64,000 nt of DNA. Source: Magnaporthiopsis rhizophila. Its lineage: Eukaryota; Ascomycota; Sordariomycetes; Magnaporthales; Magnaporthaceae. Below the pieces are notes generated by a model. The model made no database searches and was not told the DNA's origin. It worked only from the letters and a program-made list of their open reading frames with translations. Position 1 is the first letter of the stretch, and each line of letters opens with the position of its first letter. The stretch covers positions 62,001 through 126,000 of the forward strand of contig PYSS01000042.1 of NCBI GenBank assembly GCA_003049465.1, in the 5' to 3' direction. The translations under genes were made by a program, and so were the position numbers. Positions 31,019-42,111 of this stretch are shown here, one piece after another.

Positions 31019-31528
31019 ATGGCGGGCCGGGCGTCGGCTTCGTCTGATACCCAGTCGACATGCGCAGACTCGTGGTCTCTGGTTGACGATGGCGAGACCA
31101 TCGATCCTAGCAGCGCCTTCCATGCCGTCAGGTTTCCGCACCAGGCGCACGTGCTCGACTTCGACCCCTCGGCCCCAGCCAAGACGTGTGGCCATGTGGC
31201 GGCTGCTGCCTCGCGCCATCAAGACGCCGTGCTGCTGTACGGGGCAGACGGCTGTAGCGACATTGACACCCCCTCCCTGTCCAGAGGCTCGGCCCGAGCC
31301 AAAGCGCGTTCCTCGGAGAGCGAAAACTCCAGCAGCGACTACAGCACTGGCGGCGTCCCTATGTCTCCTCTGGCCGCCAACGGCGGCTCTGGCGGCAACA
31401 GGCCCCGCAGCCATTCCAACCCGCCCCGTTCTGGGTCCGAGAGTCCTGGGGCAATGCGCAAGCGGCTGTTCTTGCAGGAGCTTGGCCGCCGTGGCGTGGC
31501 GTTCAGCGAGCCCAATCCCTACTTTTAA
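31019..31528 (+). CDS. Unassigned coding-like ORF directly after, and in frame with, the STRAP gene
   Basis: A 169-codon ORF from an ATG at 31019 to a TAA. It is in the same frame as the last STRAP exon, and the 16 codons between the STRAP stop and this ATG are also open. The protein looks real rather than random: AFHAVRFPHQAHVLDF, a serine- and arginine-rich low-complexity middle, and an ordered tail MRKRLFLQELGRRGVAF. I do not recognise a domain. It may be a C-terminal extension reached by readthrough or alternative splicing, the 3' exon of an unseen gene, or a former gene end. No good intron that would remove the STRAP stop was found; GT at 30896 with AG at 30970 would be 75 nt but lacks a branch site. 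Confidence 0.4.
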   Translation: MAGRASASSDTQSTCADSWSLVDDGETIDPSSAFHAVRFPHQAHVLDFDPSAPAKTCGHVAAAASRHQDAVLLYGADGCSDIDTPSLSRGSARAKARSSESENSSSDYSTGGVPMSPLAANGGSGGNRPRSHSNPPRSGSESPGAMRKRLFLQELGRRGVAFSEPNPYF

Positions 31529-32092
31529 TATCTATAGAAGGTGCCAGCCGGTCTGGGCAGCGTCTTTGGTTCATCTAGATGTCTCCCTCGGCGCTCAGGC
31601 TATAGCCGGGTTTGGTTTATGTCAACTAGTTTGCATTCTTGTATCCTTAGACGACTCCCGCAGATACGTCGCGCTCCATCTTTTCGGACAAGTAGTCTTT
31701 TCTCTTGCGCGGGCGGTCCGTAGTTGGGTTTATAGTATAGTGTAGCCCCGAGATGCGACTTGGACATGTTTTTTGCACATGTTTTTTTGCGCTGGTTTGC
31801 ATTTTTTTTTTTCTGTGGTCGGGTCGAGGGATGCTTGGTCCTCTTTCCAGGTTAGCTATCACTTTACTCTCGACTTGGACGAAGCGCTTGAACTGCTTTC
31901 CCCTAGCTTATCAAAGTTAGACTACGAAACGAAGAGCAGGTCGCTTCCAAATCTGGAACCGTTGCACGAGGGCAGAGTCCAGCGACTACAGCCCTCCATT
32001 GGTTTAGCACGAGCATGTGTGTGAAAAATTGAATATTTGATCGGCTACATGGCTGCCTATCTAGGGTGGTCATGGCACCGAGACGGCCTTCC
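31529..32092. other. Convergent intergenic region
   Basis: Bases between the STRAP-linked ORF and the stop of the VIT/vWA gene. A T-run lies at about 31802-31812. No gene seen. Confidence 0.65.
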
Positions 32093-35000
32093 TCAAAACA
32101 GCGCCTCGGCGTTCGCCAGCAGCGTCGAGACGGCAACGCCCTGGTCCTCGAGCCAGGCCACCGCCTTTTCCACGAGCATCTCCCACTCGTCGGCGCTGTC
32201 GGCCAGCTTCTTGCGGAGGAAGACGACGACACAGACGGTGGCGCCGACCTTGCTGCTGGCCACGGCGGCGGGGAGCTCCTTGGTCACAGCCCCCTCGGTC
32301 AGGCCCATGGCCGTCCGCAGCGAGGGGCTCCAGCTCCAGGAGCCTTCAAAATCCTGCTGCTTGACGATTGTGGGCAGCGGATCCGAAGAGACGTCTCCCC
32401 CGCCGCCGGCGCCCTCGAAGACGCCTCCGGGCCTGGGAAAGGCTCCTCCTGTAGGGGCTCCTGGAGCAGCCGACGGCGGCGGCGGCGGCGGCGGACAGGC
32501 AGCCGCTGGGGCGGCTGGGCCGGAGTCGAAGAGCCCGAATCCCTGATCTCCGTCAGATTCCTCCTCATCATCCTCTTCCTGCTGCGTGGATTCTGAACTC
32601 ACGCTCATCAACGAACCAACACCACCACCACCACGGCCCTTGCTCTTGCGGGAGGCCTTGGGAGGAGACGAAGACTGCAGCACAGGCTGCGCCGCAGAAG
32701 ACCGGGACATCAAAGAGTCCACCACCGAAGACGAGGCAGACGGGGCGGCGGCGGACTTTTTGCTGGAACTGCCAAAGAATCCACCAAACAAACCACTGGA
32801 AGCTCCACGAAGCGAACCGCCAGGAGGCGCAGCCGGAGCAGCGGCCCGCGATTGCGGCGCCGCCATACGGGAGCGCTTCGGAGCGCCAAACGCCGGAGTC
32901 ATCATCGGCTGGACTCGGCATGCCAGGAATTCCTCGGATTCCTCGGCCGGGGCCGGGGCCGGGGCCGTCGCCTGGATCTTGTCCGTCTTGTCGTCGACGG
33001 CTACGAACGAGCACCATTTGCCGCCCACCTGGAACTCGACGCCCAGCCGCACCGCCTCGCGCTCCACCATATCGCCGAACCGGCCCTCATGCTTCTCTTT
33101 GAGCAGCTTGCCGTCGGCCGCGTCCCTGGCCTGCGCCAGCCAGCCCCGGCCCTCCTCGAGGTCTTGCACCGCCTTCTTGGCCGCCAGCTGGTGCACCGTC
33201 TCGCCGGGCTGGGCGAGCGCCTGTACGGGGATCGACAGCTCAACGGGTCCGTGCGGCGCCGCGGTGCCGCGTAGGACGACCGCCTTGGGGGTGCGCTGGT
33301 TCGACGAGGGGCCCAGCAGCACGTAGATGGACGTGCGGCTAAAGTTGTACATGGGCGGGATCTCGAACGGCGCCTGCAGGAACTTGGGGATCGGCACCGC
33401 GGGCACGTGGGCGTACTTGGGCTCGCCGGCAGCCGCATCGCCTTGTGGGGCCTGCTCTGCGTCAGGGTCGACGGCAGAGTCAAAGAGCGAGATGGGCTTC
33501 TTGTCAGACAACTCCGTCTTCTCAGCCTTCTCCTTGTCCGTCTCGTCGGGAAGGCCAAGGGTCAGCGCGTCGAGGACCTTCTCGACCACCACGGTCTCGC
33601 TGTCGGAATCAGCAGCCTCGACCATTTCGAAATCCTCCTTGGGCTCCGCCTGCTTTTCGGGCTTGGGCACCTCAGCGCCGTACTGGATCTCCAGAGTATA
33701 GTCGTTGATGTGCGGCGACAGCGAAGCCTTGAGCATGCGCACGACCTTGGAATTCAGCTTCTCGTCGTCACCCACAATCTGCGCAAAGCCCCGACCAGCA
33801 CGGGCAAGACCCTCGACGAGCGCGGTGCTGACATCGTTTCCGATGCCGAGCGTGAAAAGCCGAGCAGCGCCCTGGCTCTTGGCCATGTTGATGTTGACCA
33901 TTTCGAACAGACTGTCCTGGTTCCAAACCTCGCCGTCGGTCAGCACGAAGACCTCGAGGTTCATGTCTGTATACCGACGTTTGAAGACGTCGTCGATGGG
34001 TCCGTGCATTTCGGTGCCGCCATAGTCCGAGTCAAAGGTGTCGACGTGGCGGCTGGCCTCGTCGAGCGACGACTGGTCGTAGGAGCGTGAGCGGTCGAAC
34101 AGGAAGCTGTGGCTGGAGCCAAACGACACGATGTTGAACTTTATTCCCACGGGCAGGGACCTCAGGAAGACGTGTAGAGCCGCTTTGAGGTTGTGGATGC
34201 GCTTGCCGCTGCCCATGCTGCCGCTGCGGTCGCACACGAACACGATCTCCGGCCGGGTCTGGGGAAGGTTGAAGCGCGGCACGAAGGTGGCCATCAGGGC
34301 GCGTTGGCGGACGATGGAGGGGTGCTGCTCGAGTACGGCCACGGGGGCGTCGGGTTTTGCCGGCACGACGATCACCACGACGTCCTTTTCCAGCTCGAGG
34401 GAGTTGGTGGACAGCTCAGCCGTGGCAGCCGACATGCCCGTGGCGCCAGCCGCCTTCATCTCGACGCTGATAGGGTGCGAGGGCGACTTGATGGTCTTAA
34501 TGTGGTTACCGCCAGCAGCGGGGAGCTCAACGTCGACGGTGATGTCGATGCCGCCAGCCCGCGACACGCCCGCCGGGAGCGGCAGCAGCTGGTCGGCATG
34601 CGAGGACGAACCGTAGCGCGGGGCAATGGTGGTGGGGATAGTGAAGCGCATGCCGTCGGCCTCGGCATCGTGTTTGAGCTCGCCCAGGTACGTGACGTCG
34701 ACTCTGACCTCGGCGGCGGCGGGCACGTTGCCGATGGTGGTGGTAAAGACATCGGCGGCGTCGGGCTGCTGTTCGAGCAGGCCGGCCGTCTCGCCCCTGT
34801 CGACGGCGTCCTTGTAAGCGCGGCGAGCAGCATCCTTCTCCTTGACGCGGCCACGGATGACGCGGTCGTTGTTGATGGTGCAGACGAAGGCGACGACCGA
34901 GACGCCGTCATAAAGCGGGAAGGAGTAGCGCAGCTCGTCGATGGGCTTGTCTTGTTGGGGGTTGACGAAGGTCTGGGTCAGAGTGGTGCGCGAGGTCGAG

Positions 35001-35110
35001 GAGACAACGGTGGTGTGCGACTTGAGCGAGACCAGGGGTAGCTGCTTCCGAGAGGGTGCCCATGGTGCGTCGGGGTTAGGGATGATGAAGTAGCAGCCGC
35101 AGGAGACCAT
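32093..35110 (-). CDS. VIT and von Willebrand factor A domain protein
   Basis: 1005 residues, single exon. An N-terminal VIT domain (about residues 15-145; TQTFVNPQQDKPIDELRYSF and YSFPLYDGVSVVAF) is followed by a vWA domain with an intact MIDAS, DRSGSMGSG with D294, S296 and S298, then GTEMHGPIDDVF and VFVLTDGEVW. The C-terminal part has S/A/P-rich segments, a polyproline run encoded by GGC/CCG repeats near 32480 on the plus strand, and a terminal helical block (WSWSPSLRTAMGLTEGAV...VAWLEDQGVAVSTLL). VIT-vWA proteins resemble inter-alpha-trypsin-inhibitor heavy chains and PARP4; in fungi they are intracellular and of unknown role. No signal peptide is seen. Confidence 0.93.
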   Translation of the reverse strand: MVSCGCYFIIPNPDAPWAPSRKQLPLVSLKSHTTVVSSTSRTTLTQTFVNPQQDKPIDELRYSFPLYDGVSVVAFVCTINNDRVIRGRVKEKDAARRAYKDAVDRGETAGLLEQQPDAADVFTTTIGNVPAAAEVRVDVTYLGELKHDAEADGMRFTIPTTIAPRYGSSSHADQLLPLPAGVSRAGGIDITVDVELPAAGGNHIKTIKSPSHPISVEMKAAGATGMSAATAELSTNSLELEKDVVVIVVPAKPDAPVAVLEQHPSIVRQRALMATFVPRFNLPQTRPEIVFVCDRSGSMGSGKRIHNLKAALHVFLRSLPVGIKFNIVSFGSSHSFLFDRSRSYDQSSLDEASRHVDTFDSDYGGTEMHGPIDDVFKRRYTDMNLEVFVLTDGEVWNQDSLFEMVNINMAKSQGAARLFTLGIGNDVSTALVEGLARAGRGFAQIVGDDEKLNSKVVRMLKASLSPHINDYTLEIQYGAEVPKPEKQAEPKEDFEMVEAADSDSETVVVEKVLDALTLGLPDETDKEKAEKTELSDKKPISLFDSAVDPDAEQAPQGDAAAGEPKYAHVPAVPIPKFLQAPFEIPPMYNFSRTSIYVLLGPSSNQRTPKAVVLRGTAAPHGPVELSIPVQALAQPGETVHQLAAKKAVQDLEEGRGWLAQARDAADGKLLKEKHEGRFGDMVEREAVRLGVEFQVGGKWCSFVAVDDKTDKIQATAPAPAPAEESEEFLACRVQPMMTPAFGAPKRSRMAAPQSRAAAPAAPPGGSLRGASSGLFGGFFGSSSKKSAAAPSASSSVVDSLMSRSSAAQPVLQSSSPPKASRKSKGRGGGGVGSLMSVSSESTQQEEDDEEESDGDQGFGLFDSGPAAPAAACPPPPPPPSAAPGAPTGGAFPRPGGVFEGAGGGGDVSSDPLPTIVKQQDFEGSWSWSPSLRTAMGLTEGAVTKELPAAVASSKVGATVCVVVFLRKKLADSADEWEMLVEKAVAWLEDQGVAVSTLLANAEALF

Positions 35111-35951
35111 TGTGGGAGGAGGAGGGCGTCGAGGAGGGTCGAGGGGGTTCGATATCGGTCCGATTTGGCGTGGTTGGCGAAAGCGCGATGCAGGTCAAAC
35201 AGACTGTAGCTGGATCAATCAAGTAGCAGCGAGAAGTGCCGGATGGAGCGTTTGCGATGGACCTCTTGAGACAGAGACCCAAAACCAGCTGGGGACTGTC
35301 ACTGGATTTATGGAGGACGAGCAAATGCGGCCCAGCCATGACGTTGTGCAAACAGGCTACCATATTAGGCGGTGTCCTTGGCCAGGCAGCCACTTAATCC
35401 AGATCCGGGCAGGTCGATTGCGCGGCACAGCTACTGTATCGTAGATTGGTAGAGCTGGCAGGTGGGAGCTCCAGCTGCATCACCACAAAGAGAACGCAGC
35501 CCGGTGGCGTCGTTGGTCAAAGGCCAAAGGCGGGGAAAGCTATGCCGGTGACTCAATTGGTGGGCGGCCTCCTGCTGGTCGGGCAATGTGGCCAGTGCTC
35601 AAGCTAGGGACTCCACTGCGGCTGGATTAGCCAACAGCTGCCGGCGCCACCCCCTCCATTTCAGCCCTGCCCCTTTTTCGAGTGTTTGCCCTGGGAAAAA
35701 AGTGATGGTAAAGCTACCAGACTAAAATTGTAGAGAGCGTAACTCGCTCACCGCGAGCAGAGGTATCATTGTGAAAACTAGCAAACAAACCTTCCCTTTC
35801 CTTGACCCTGTTTCTCCCTGTGCCTCCTCCATTACATGTTTCACCGACAAACAACAGCCACATTAGATGGACAGACCCCAGAGTAGTTGGACACGAACAG
35901 AAACCCCACACACAGCCTCCTCCAGCTTGCTCTCCCAGATGCCGGATTCGC
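35111..35951. other. Intergenic region
   Basis: Upstream of the VIT/vWA gene and downstream of the opsin gene. Nothing beyond untranslated or promoter sequence is recognised. Confidence 0.6.
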
Positions 35952-36833
35952 CTACGCGGCGTTAGCCCCGTTGCTAGTCTCGCCCGCCGGCCCCGCCGCC
36001 GCTGTCTTCTCCCCCGCGGCGGCCTGGTCGTGCGAGGCAAAGCCCAGCGAGGCAAAGTCGGTGTTCCGGTGCCCCAGCACAAGAATCGTGCCGACGACAG
36101 GCTTGGCCAGAATATCAAGGATGCCGTAGAAGATGGCCTCGGAGTCCGGGTGGATCACGTTACCGCCCTCGCTCAGGCCCCAGGACAAGGGGTAAAAGAT
36201 CCAGGCGGCAACCGTCAGCAGCGTCGCCGTCAGGTACGTGCTGCTGACGGAGCCTCCCACGGCGGCGGCGTGCTTGCGGCCGGGGACGAGCAGCTGGTAC
36301 AGCACGAACCACTGCGCCGCCATGCCGAAGACGAGGTAGCCGAACTTGTACACGGTGGCCGTCAGGGCGCCGAGGAGCAGGTTGACCACGAAGACCTCGG
36401 TCGCCAGCATGGTCGTGAGCATTGTGGCCAGCGGCGCGCCCGACGACATCAGCAGCGCCAGCACCACCAGCGGCGACGACACGGCCCAGTCGATGTAGCG
36501 CGCGTAAAAGATCTGGCGCGTGCCGTCGCCGCCCGACGCGCCGAACACCATGGCGCTGTCCGGGCGGGAGAACTCGACGGCGATGGGCACGTCGCCCAGC
36601 CCGGACGCCATGGTCCAGTAGCCGATGGCGGCGACGGAGCAGAAGAGCGCGGCCGTCTGGTGGAAGACGCGGTGCGCCGTCGGCTTGGTCAGCGAGAGGC
36701 CCGTGAAGGCCAGAGCCGACGCGCCCATGACGGCCGCCACGGTGAAGTACCAGTCCGATCCGCGGTCCGTGATGGCCAGGCTGGACGTCTGGCCGATGGA
36801 CATGTTGTCGTTGAGTGCTTGGTTGCCTCCCAT
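35952..36833 (-). CDS. Microbial-type (type I) opsin
   Basis: 293 residues, single exon, seven transmembrane helices. The retinal Schiff-base lysine is K244 in helix G (DILAKPVVGT), with D240 four residues before it as in bacteriorhodopsin D212/K216. Helix C reads ARYIDWAVSSPLVVLALL: R112 and D115 match bacteriorhodopsin R82 and the proton acceptor D85, but the proton-donor position (D96) is A126. The protein should therefore bind retinal, unlike YRO2/HSP30-type relatives that lack the lysine, yet pump slowly or signal, resembling the auxiliary group of fungal opsins. The tail is A/G-rich. Start 36833 is preferred because the frame upstream of it is not conserved-looking. Confidence 0.93.
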   Translation of the reverse strand: MGGNQALNDNMSIGQTSSLAITDRGSDWYFTVAAVMGASALAFTGLSLTKPTAHRVFHQTAALFCSVAAIGYWTMASGLGDVPIAVEFSRPDSAMVFGASGGDGTRQIFYARYIDWAVSSPLVVLALLMSSGAPLATMLTTMLATEVFVVNLLLGALTATVYKFGYLVFGMAAQWFVLYQLLVPGRKHAAAVGGSVSSTYLTATLLTVAAWIFYPLSWGLSEGGNVIHPDSEAIFYGILDILAKPVVGTILVLGHRNTDFASLGFASHDQAAAGEKTAAAGPAGETSNGANAA

Positions 36834-38568
36834 TGTGACGTGCGGGCGGGCGTGCGTGTAGACAGAGTTTTTGGATGGGAGTGCACAGTGAAAAAGCAGG
36901 ACTGCTTTCAGGAGGGGGCTTAGAGACACTGAGAAGGCGAGATAGAGATGGAAGAAGGCAAAGTTTGGGACCGGAGCGGCGCAGGCTCACATGGTATTTC
37001 TACTCGCGTCCCCCCGCACTCCGTCCCGTCTCGTGTCGGCCATCCCGGATCAACCAGAGAGCAGATGACTTTTTCTCCTGCATATCTGGCCGGAAGGAGG
37101 ATACATGGCTGGCCCCATCGCGATCGGAGAAGTTTGGGTTCGGGTTTGGTCCAGGGTGCAGAGGGCGTGACGGGGTGCCCGGCCTCTTGCAAGTCCGCCC
37201 CGCGCCAGACAGACGATGACCCGCCTCGGACGAAAGTCGGTACAAGGATATATGGGGAGCTTGAGGCCACCGGTTGGTGATGCCAGCGGTGGAATCTCGG
37301 TCACCTGGGTTTCGTTTGATCGTTAGAGAGGGGCTATGTCCCGTCCTTCCCGGGGTAGGATGGCGAGATGCTTATGTTATTTTACCACCTGCCGTCTTGT
37401 ATAAGTGCACACGGGTTATTGTCACGCAGGACGGCGGAGTTGGCCGGAAACCCTGTTTTATTTCTTCTGCAAGTGATAAGGTGATGCCTGGGGAGAGTAG
37501 CGAATCACGATGGCCGCAGGAAATAAACTCGAGGAAGTACATGCGCCTGCATCGAAGCCAAATCCAACGCAAGGTGACGGGCATCCAGGGGAGAGGCCCA
37601 TCATCCGTTTAGCAAAAGAAACGTCGTCCTGATCGTTAAAGCCGATGCGGGAAGCTTGGAGGCGCGCGGGGGTGTTTGACCATGGCTTTTGCAAGAACTC
37701 TGCTGATGTTTGTAAGCATATAGGGCGATCTGAGCGTCCGTATATAGACCCTCACGATGTGAGGCAGCAGTCAAGATTCACCCCTCAGGCCAGCCAGCTT
37801 TTCTGTGTTGTTCGTAAAAGCTAACTTGTGCAAACCGCGGCCGAGTTAAAAGCGAGCAAGTTCCGAAGGCGACGATGCGATGCGACGCGGATCCGCGGAA
37901 AAAGAAGGCCAGTGGTCTGACGGCCCATAAAGGCAACGCCGGGACGGTCGGGAAGAAACAGCGGTCACTTGGACATCTCCGCAGGTAACCAACTGGGGTT
38001 TCGGATGTGCCGGCTCTCGCTGGCGACGTCTGGCCAGCAAAACCTACGCGTTCGTCTGATTCCACGCGGGCTTCTTGTGATCAGTGCACTGGGTATGTCC
38101 ATAGCGTCCTGCAGAGGACGACCGAGCCCGGAGAGCGTGTAGACCGGCTGTCAAGATCAGCCCATCGCTTGTCGTCGTGGCGGGGGTGGAGAGCATTGAG
38201 AGACGCATGTCAGTGGGCTCGGCACTGAAAGCTTGGCCTGCATCAGTATGGGGCCAAAGCAAGCCAAGGTCAGCTACGGGGATCACGCTGGGCAAGGCGA
38301 TTGGGTGGCTGGCTGTGGGGCTCTGAGAAGGTCTCAAAGTCGATCGGGCGGCGCAGAGCTTTGAACAAGTAATGAATGCCATGGGCTTTGCATGTTTGAG
38401 ATTTTTTTTTTTTTTTTTTTTTTTTTGACGCGCTTTTGGTAGTAGAGGTTAGCGGGTCGGGTTCCTGGCTGTCGCCCTACAAGGCGTCCTTGGCTGCCAT
38501 CCTCACAGAACGAGCTGTGCCAGATATGTAGGTAGGTACATATGTACAGTGCAGAGTGCACAGACAGA
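36834..38568. other. Intergenic region
   Basis: Upstream of the opsin gene and downstream of the sterol-dehydrogenase-like gene. A T25 run lies at 38402-38426. Overlapping open frames at 36875-37304 differ in frame and strand and show no domain. No gene supported. Confidence 0.55.
38402..38426. repeat. T25 homopolymer
   Basis: An uninterrupted run of 25 T, downstream of the minus-strand sterol-dehydrogenase-like gene. Confidence 0.9.
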
Positions 38569-40328
38569 TCAGCACCCCACAGTCATGGCCGCTTCGCCAA
38601 TCTTGCGAATCTCATCAGCCAGGCTGATGGAGCTGATGTACTTGCGATGGTTGCACCGCTCAACCCCCTCGTGCTCCTGGTTCCACTCGAGCACCTGCTG
38701 CACCATCCCTTCCATGGTTGTCATCAGGCCCTTGTACCCGAGCCCGCCCTCGGCCACGGGCTTGGAGGCGTCGTTGTTTGTGGCCACGAGATTGGTCGTG
38801 ATGGAGAAGAGAGCCGGCTTGAGCAGGGCCGCGCGGCCCGTGATGCGCGGTAGGAGGATGCCAAAGGCGCGCGGGTACCGCACGGGCAGGAGGCAGTACC
38901 ACTCGACCGCGTACGAGAGCGCCAGCATCACGACGGGGATCAGGCTCAGCGTGCGGAACGGCGTGATGCTCAGCGTTTTGAGCATGAACCAGACATCCTC
39001 GAACCGGACTGGCGGGTTCGGGTCCGTAACGGTGAAAGGACGGCCCGCCTGCGGCAGGGACGCGGATTCCGGACGGGTCAGGATGGCTTCGAATTCGAGG
39101 TGGGCGGCACCGCAGTTGAGCCCATGCAGATATGATTGCACATTTTGTTCCGCCCATCTGGAAAAGCAGGGGTTATTAGCTAAAGTGTTGCCATCAAGGA
39201 CAGAAACGAAAAGGAGACGGGAGCATACACTGGATATATGCCCATGTTCAGCGGGAGGCCAATCGTGTTGTCGGTGGGGTTGCCGTAGATGGTGTTGGCC
39301 GGCCGGATGCAGCCGGTGCGCATGGCGGGCGAGTTGGCGCCGCAGACCAGACGCTCGGCCTCGGCCTTGCTGGCAGGGTAGTTGCCGAAATACTCGCTGT
39401 GCGGGCGCAAAGGGGCGAAGAAGTCACGCTCATCCAGCACCTGGACGTTCCTCCGGGTCCCCGTCCGGAGCAGCTCCCACGGGCTCAGCCAGAACCCGAC
39501 GGGCCGCACGCTGACGGACCCGGACGAGGTCGAGATCAGCACGTCGGCGCCGGCAGCCCGGGCGGCCTGCACCACGTTGGCGGTCCCGTCGACGTTGACG
39601 CTGCGGCACACGCGGTAGATCAGCTCGGACCGGTCCGACGGCACGATGATGGCGGCCGTGTGGAAAACGGTCAGCGGCAGGTGGGCCACGGGGCGCGGCC
39701 AGGGACGGGCAAAGGCGGCTTGGACGGAGGCGGCGGACGAGATGTCGGCCTTGGCGAAGTCGACGTCGGCGGCAGGACCCACGACCATGTCGTTCCGGTG
39801 CGGCTTCTGGAAGTCGACGATGCGGATGCTCTCTGGCGGCTGTCCGCGAGCGAGCAGCTGTAAAACGATGTAGCCGCCGACCAGGCCTGCGAGGGATCCA
39901 TTTTTTTTGTGTTGTTAGCTATCAGCTCTGGATGCCTCCCGGAGAGAAAGCAGCACGGTAGGACACGCACCAGATCCACCCACGACGACATAGCGCCTTT
40001 CTAGCCTCGGCGGCAGCTGACCAGCCGTGGAGGCGATAGTGATGGGTTTCCGCCGCAGCTTGTCGTACTGCTCGCTGAGCTGCTTCTTGGTCCACGGCCG
40101 CTGGGCAGCCTTGCGCATCTGGACAGGGGTTCTGCACATGGCGCGGTTTAGGATGACAAGGTACAGCAGCACGAGGGAGAGAGACGCGGCTAGGACGGCA
40201 GCCACGAGGGAACGTGCGCCGGACAGCGTTGGGAGCTGGAGGCCGTCCATGACAGGCACTCGGGACGCGTTGGCAGCGACTGTGGTGACGGCAACTAGGG
40301 CCGGAGTTGAACACGAGGAGTTTGGCAT
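38569..40328 (-). CDS. 3-beta-HSD/sterol dehydrogenase-like SDR protein
   Basis: Three exons on the minus strand: 39971-40328, 39229-39886 and 38569-39157, giving 534 residues; introns are 84 and 71 nt. A membrane helix near residues 40-60 (SLVAAVLAASLSLVLLYLVIL) precedes the Rossmann start VVVGGSGLVGGYIV, which is split by intron 1 at the GGSG glycine. VFHTAA, the NVDGTANVVQAA helix and the YxxxK pair in NYPASK (Y289, K293) identify an extended SDR of the 3-beta-hydroxysteroid dehydrogenase/isomerase family. A hydrophobic segment (LSLIPVVMLALSYAVEW) lies in the C-terminal part. It is probably an ER-membrane enzyme of sterol or related lipid metabolism; the substrate is not determinable. Confidence 0.88.
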
Positions 40329-42111
40329 TTCGACGAGTGTCTATGAAGGAGCAACTTGGAGGAGCACCAGGACGACGAGACAGCGACGTGACTGTCCATA
40401 TTGCGGCTTTTTAACACGTCGACCGCCATCGTATTGAGGGTTACGTGGATGGTCGTCGTCCAAACTTAGTCCGAGCCCGGGTTCCTGGCCACGGGGACGA
40501 GGGGTGGTTTGATCCCAGGCATGGTTTGAGCCTTGGGGAGACAGAGAGTGAGAGCGAGTCTGGCGGGTGTGACTGGACGAAGGAAAGCCTTGTGAACTTG
40601 AAAGAGTTGAATCGGCCACGCTAACGCCGGCCTGTCTTCCTGCTGGTTGGTTGTCTGCTGGCGCACATCACAAGAGCGTTGGCTCGTCCTCCAATCTCGA
40701 CTCTTCTCGTCGTCGTGGCGCCGTTGCGTGAGTGTGCTCAGAGGCATTACGTGCAGCGGCCCCACCCCATGTGCTGACTCAAGGCGCCGTGGCCACACCT
40801 TGGTACCTACCACCCAGGTGGATCAGACAGTGAAGTCAAATCAAGTCGGTCGCCGAGGTCCGCAGCCACTGACTGCCTCGGCACCCCGACCACAAAAAAA
40901 AGTTGAGACGCTTAATAACAAACTCCTTCACCCTTTCGATTTCAACCAACCATACCTCAAACGAAACAACCTATTTTACGAGAAAGAAACATTCCTTCAA
41001 ATCCAAATTGCGGTTTTCCTACTTATTTTCTTTTTTGGGGGGTTTCTCTTTTGCGAAAGCGACTCAATTCTTTTGCCGTCGGGGTGCTCAGTCAGCTTAC
41101 TCGGCTGTTCTCTTGGGAGAAAAGAGACGCAGACGTCCGTGTCCGCCGGACGTCTTGCTCCGACCAACTGCCAACCGACGCCTCTCATCTGCAAGGCCAA
41201 GTCCAATACGCATTGCTTAATTGCAGTTATTTCTACCTTCCAATCTCCCCACCTACGGTACCCGCTTTCTGTCTCAGCCACACCAAGTATGGTCCACGGT
41301 CCAGGCTTCTGTGCTCCCTTCGCCCACGCGCTAGCGCAGGTCCCATTGCCAGATCGTCCAGGATGATGATGCCATTACCTGCTTGACGGACACTCCACGC
41401 GCTCGCTAGCGGAAAGGTCTCGGTCGTCGCGGAGCCGGCTGAGAACACGCGAGGGAGTGACGCTATCACGGAGCACGCAACAAGACAATGCTATCCTTGT
41501 GCTTGTTATTCCCAGCCAAGCCCCTGATGCCTGCGTCTAAGGCCTGCAGCCTGCAACGTCAGCTTCCCAGACCCGAACCCCGGCAACCCGGCTGCCTCTC
41601 CCTACCAACAGGAACATCACAACAGGCACCAACCAACTCGCCGAGTCTCATTTCCTGTTGTTGTCACCACGACTGCAAGGGAGAGCGGCTGGATCTGAAC
41701 CCTCGTCCGACAAGGGCATTGTGGGATTGCTACACCCCGATCGGGACAATGCTCGACGCTGGCAGCCAGCTGGACATGCCGGCCACGGACGGGACCGGCT
41801 TCCGAACAAGCACATTGGGTCTGTTGGCACCTGAGCCCGGCATTGCTGCCAGAGCCTGGACACCAGGTTCAGAGATGGCTGGTGTCTATGCCCGACCAGA
41901 CGTGTGAACGGTCCACGCATAAAGTCTCGTCGTGATGCCTCCAATGTTGTGATTTTGTTTTTCTCCCGCAGACACTCCTCCAACAGGACATCTCGGCCAG
42001 TCACTCGTTTGACCATTAGAAGTCTGTCATTGCAGCTGTAACTCATTCTCCTTCCACTGCACACATCACTTCTTCCTCCACTCGTTCTGCCTGCCAACGT
42101 CTGTAGCCGCC
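40329..42111. other. Divergent promoter region
   Basis: Between the sterol-dehydrogenase-like gene (minus) and the WSC gene (plus). A 239-codon frame at 40647-41366 and one at 41488-41907 lack domains and run through T- and A-rich leader-like sequence, so no gene is called. Confidence 0.55.

Noticed and set aside
30195..31745. 516-codon open frame overlapping STRAP exons
   Set aside because: It follows STRAP exon 3 but then reads through the last intron in the wrong frame; the spliced WD40 model accounts for the conserved sequence. The separate ORF at 31019 is kept as its own entry.
35802..36923. Long plus-strand frame across the opsin gene
   Set aside because: Arg/His-rich mirror of the minus-strand opsin codons; the opsin on the other strand has full motif support.
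40647..41366. 239-codon open frame
   Set aside because: Runs through A- and T-rich leader-like sequence between divergent genes, with no domain and no good start context.
41683..41760. Possible tRNA on the minus strand
   Set aside because: Contains a GGTTCAGATCC B-box-like element, but acceptor and D stems do not pair, so it is not called.
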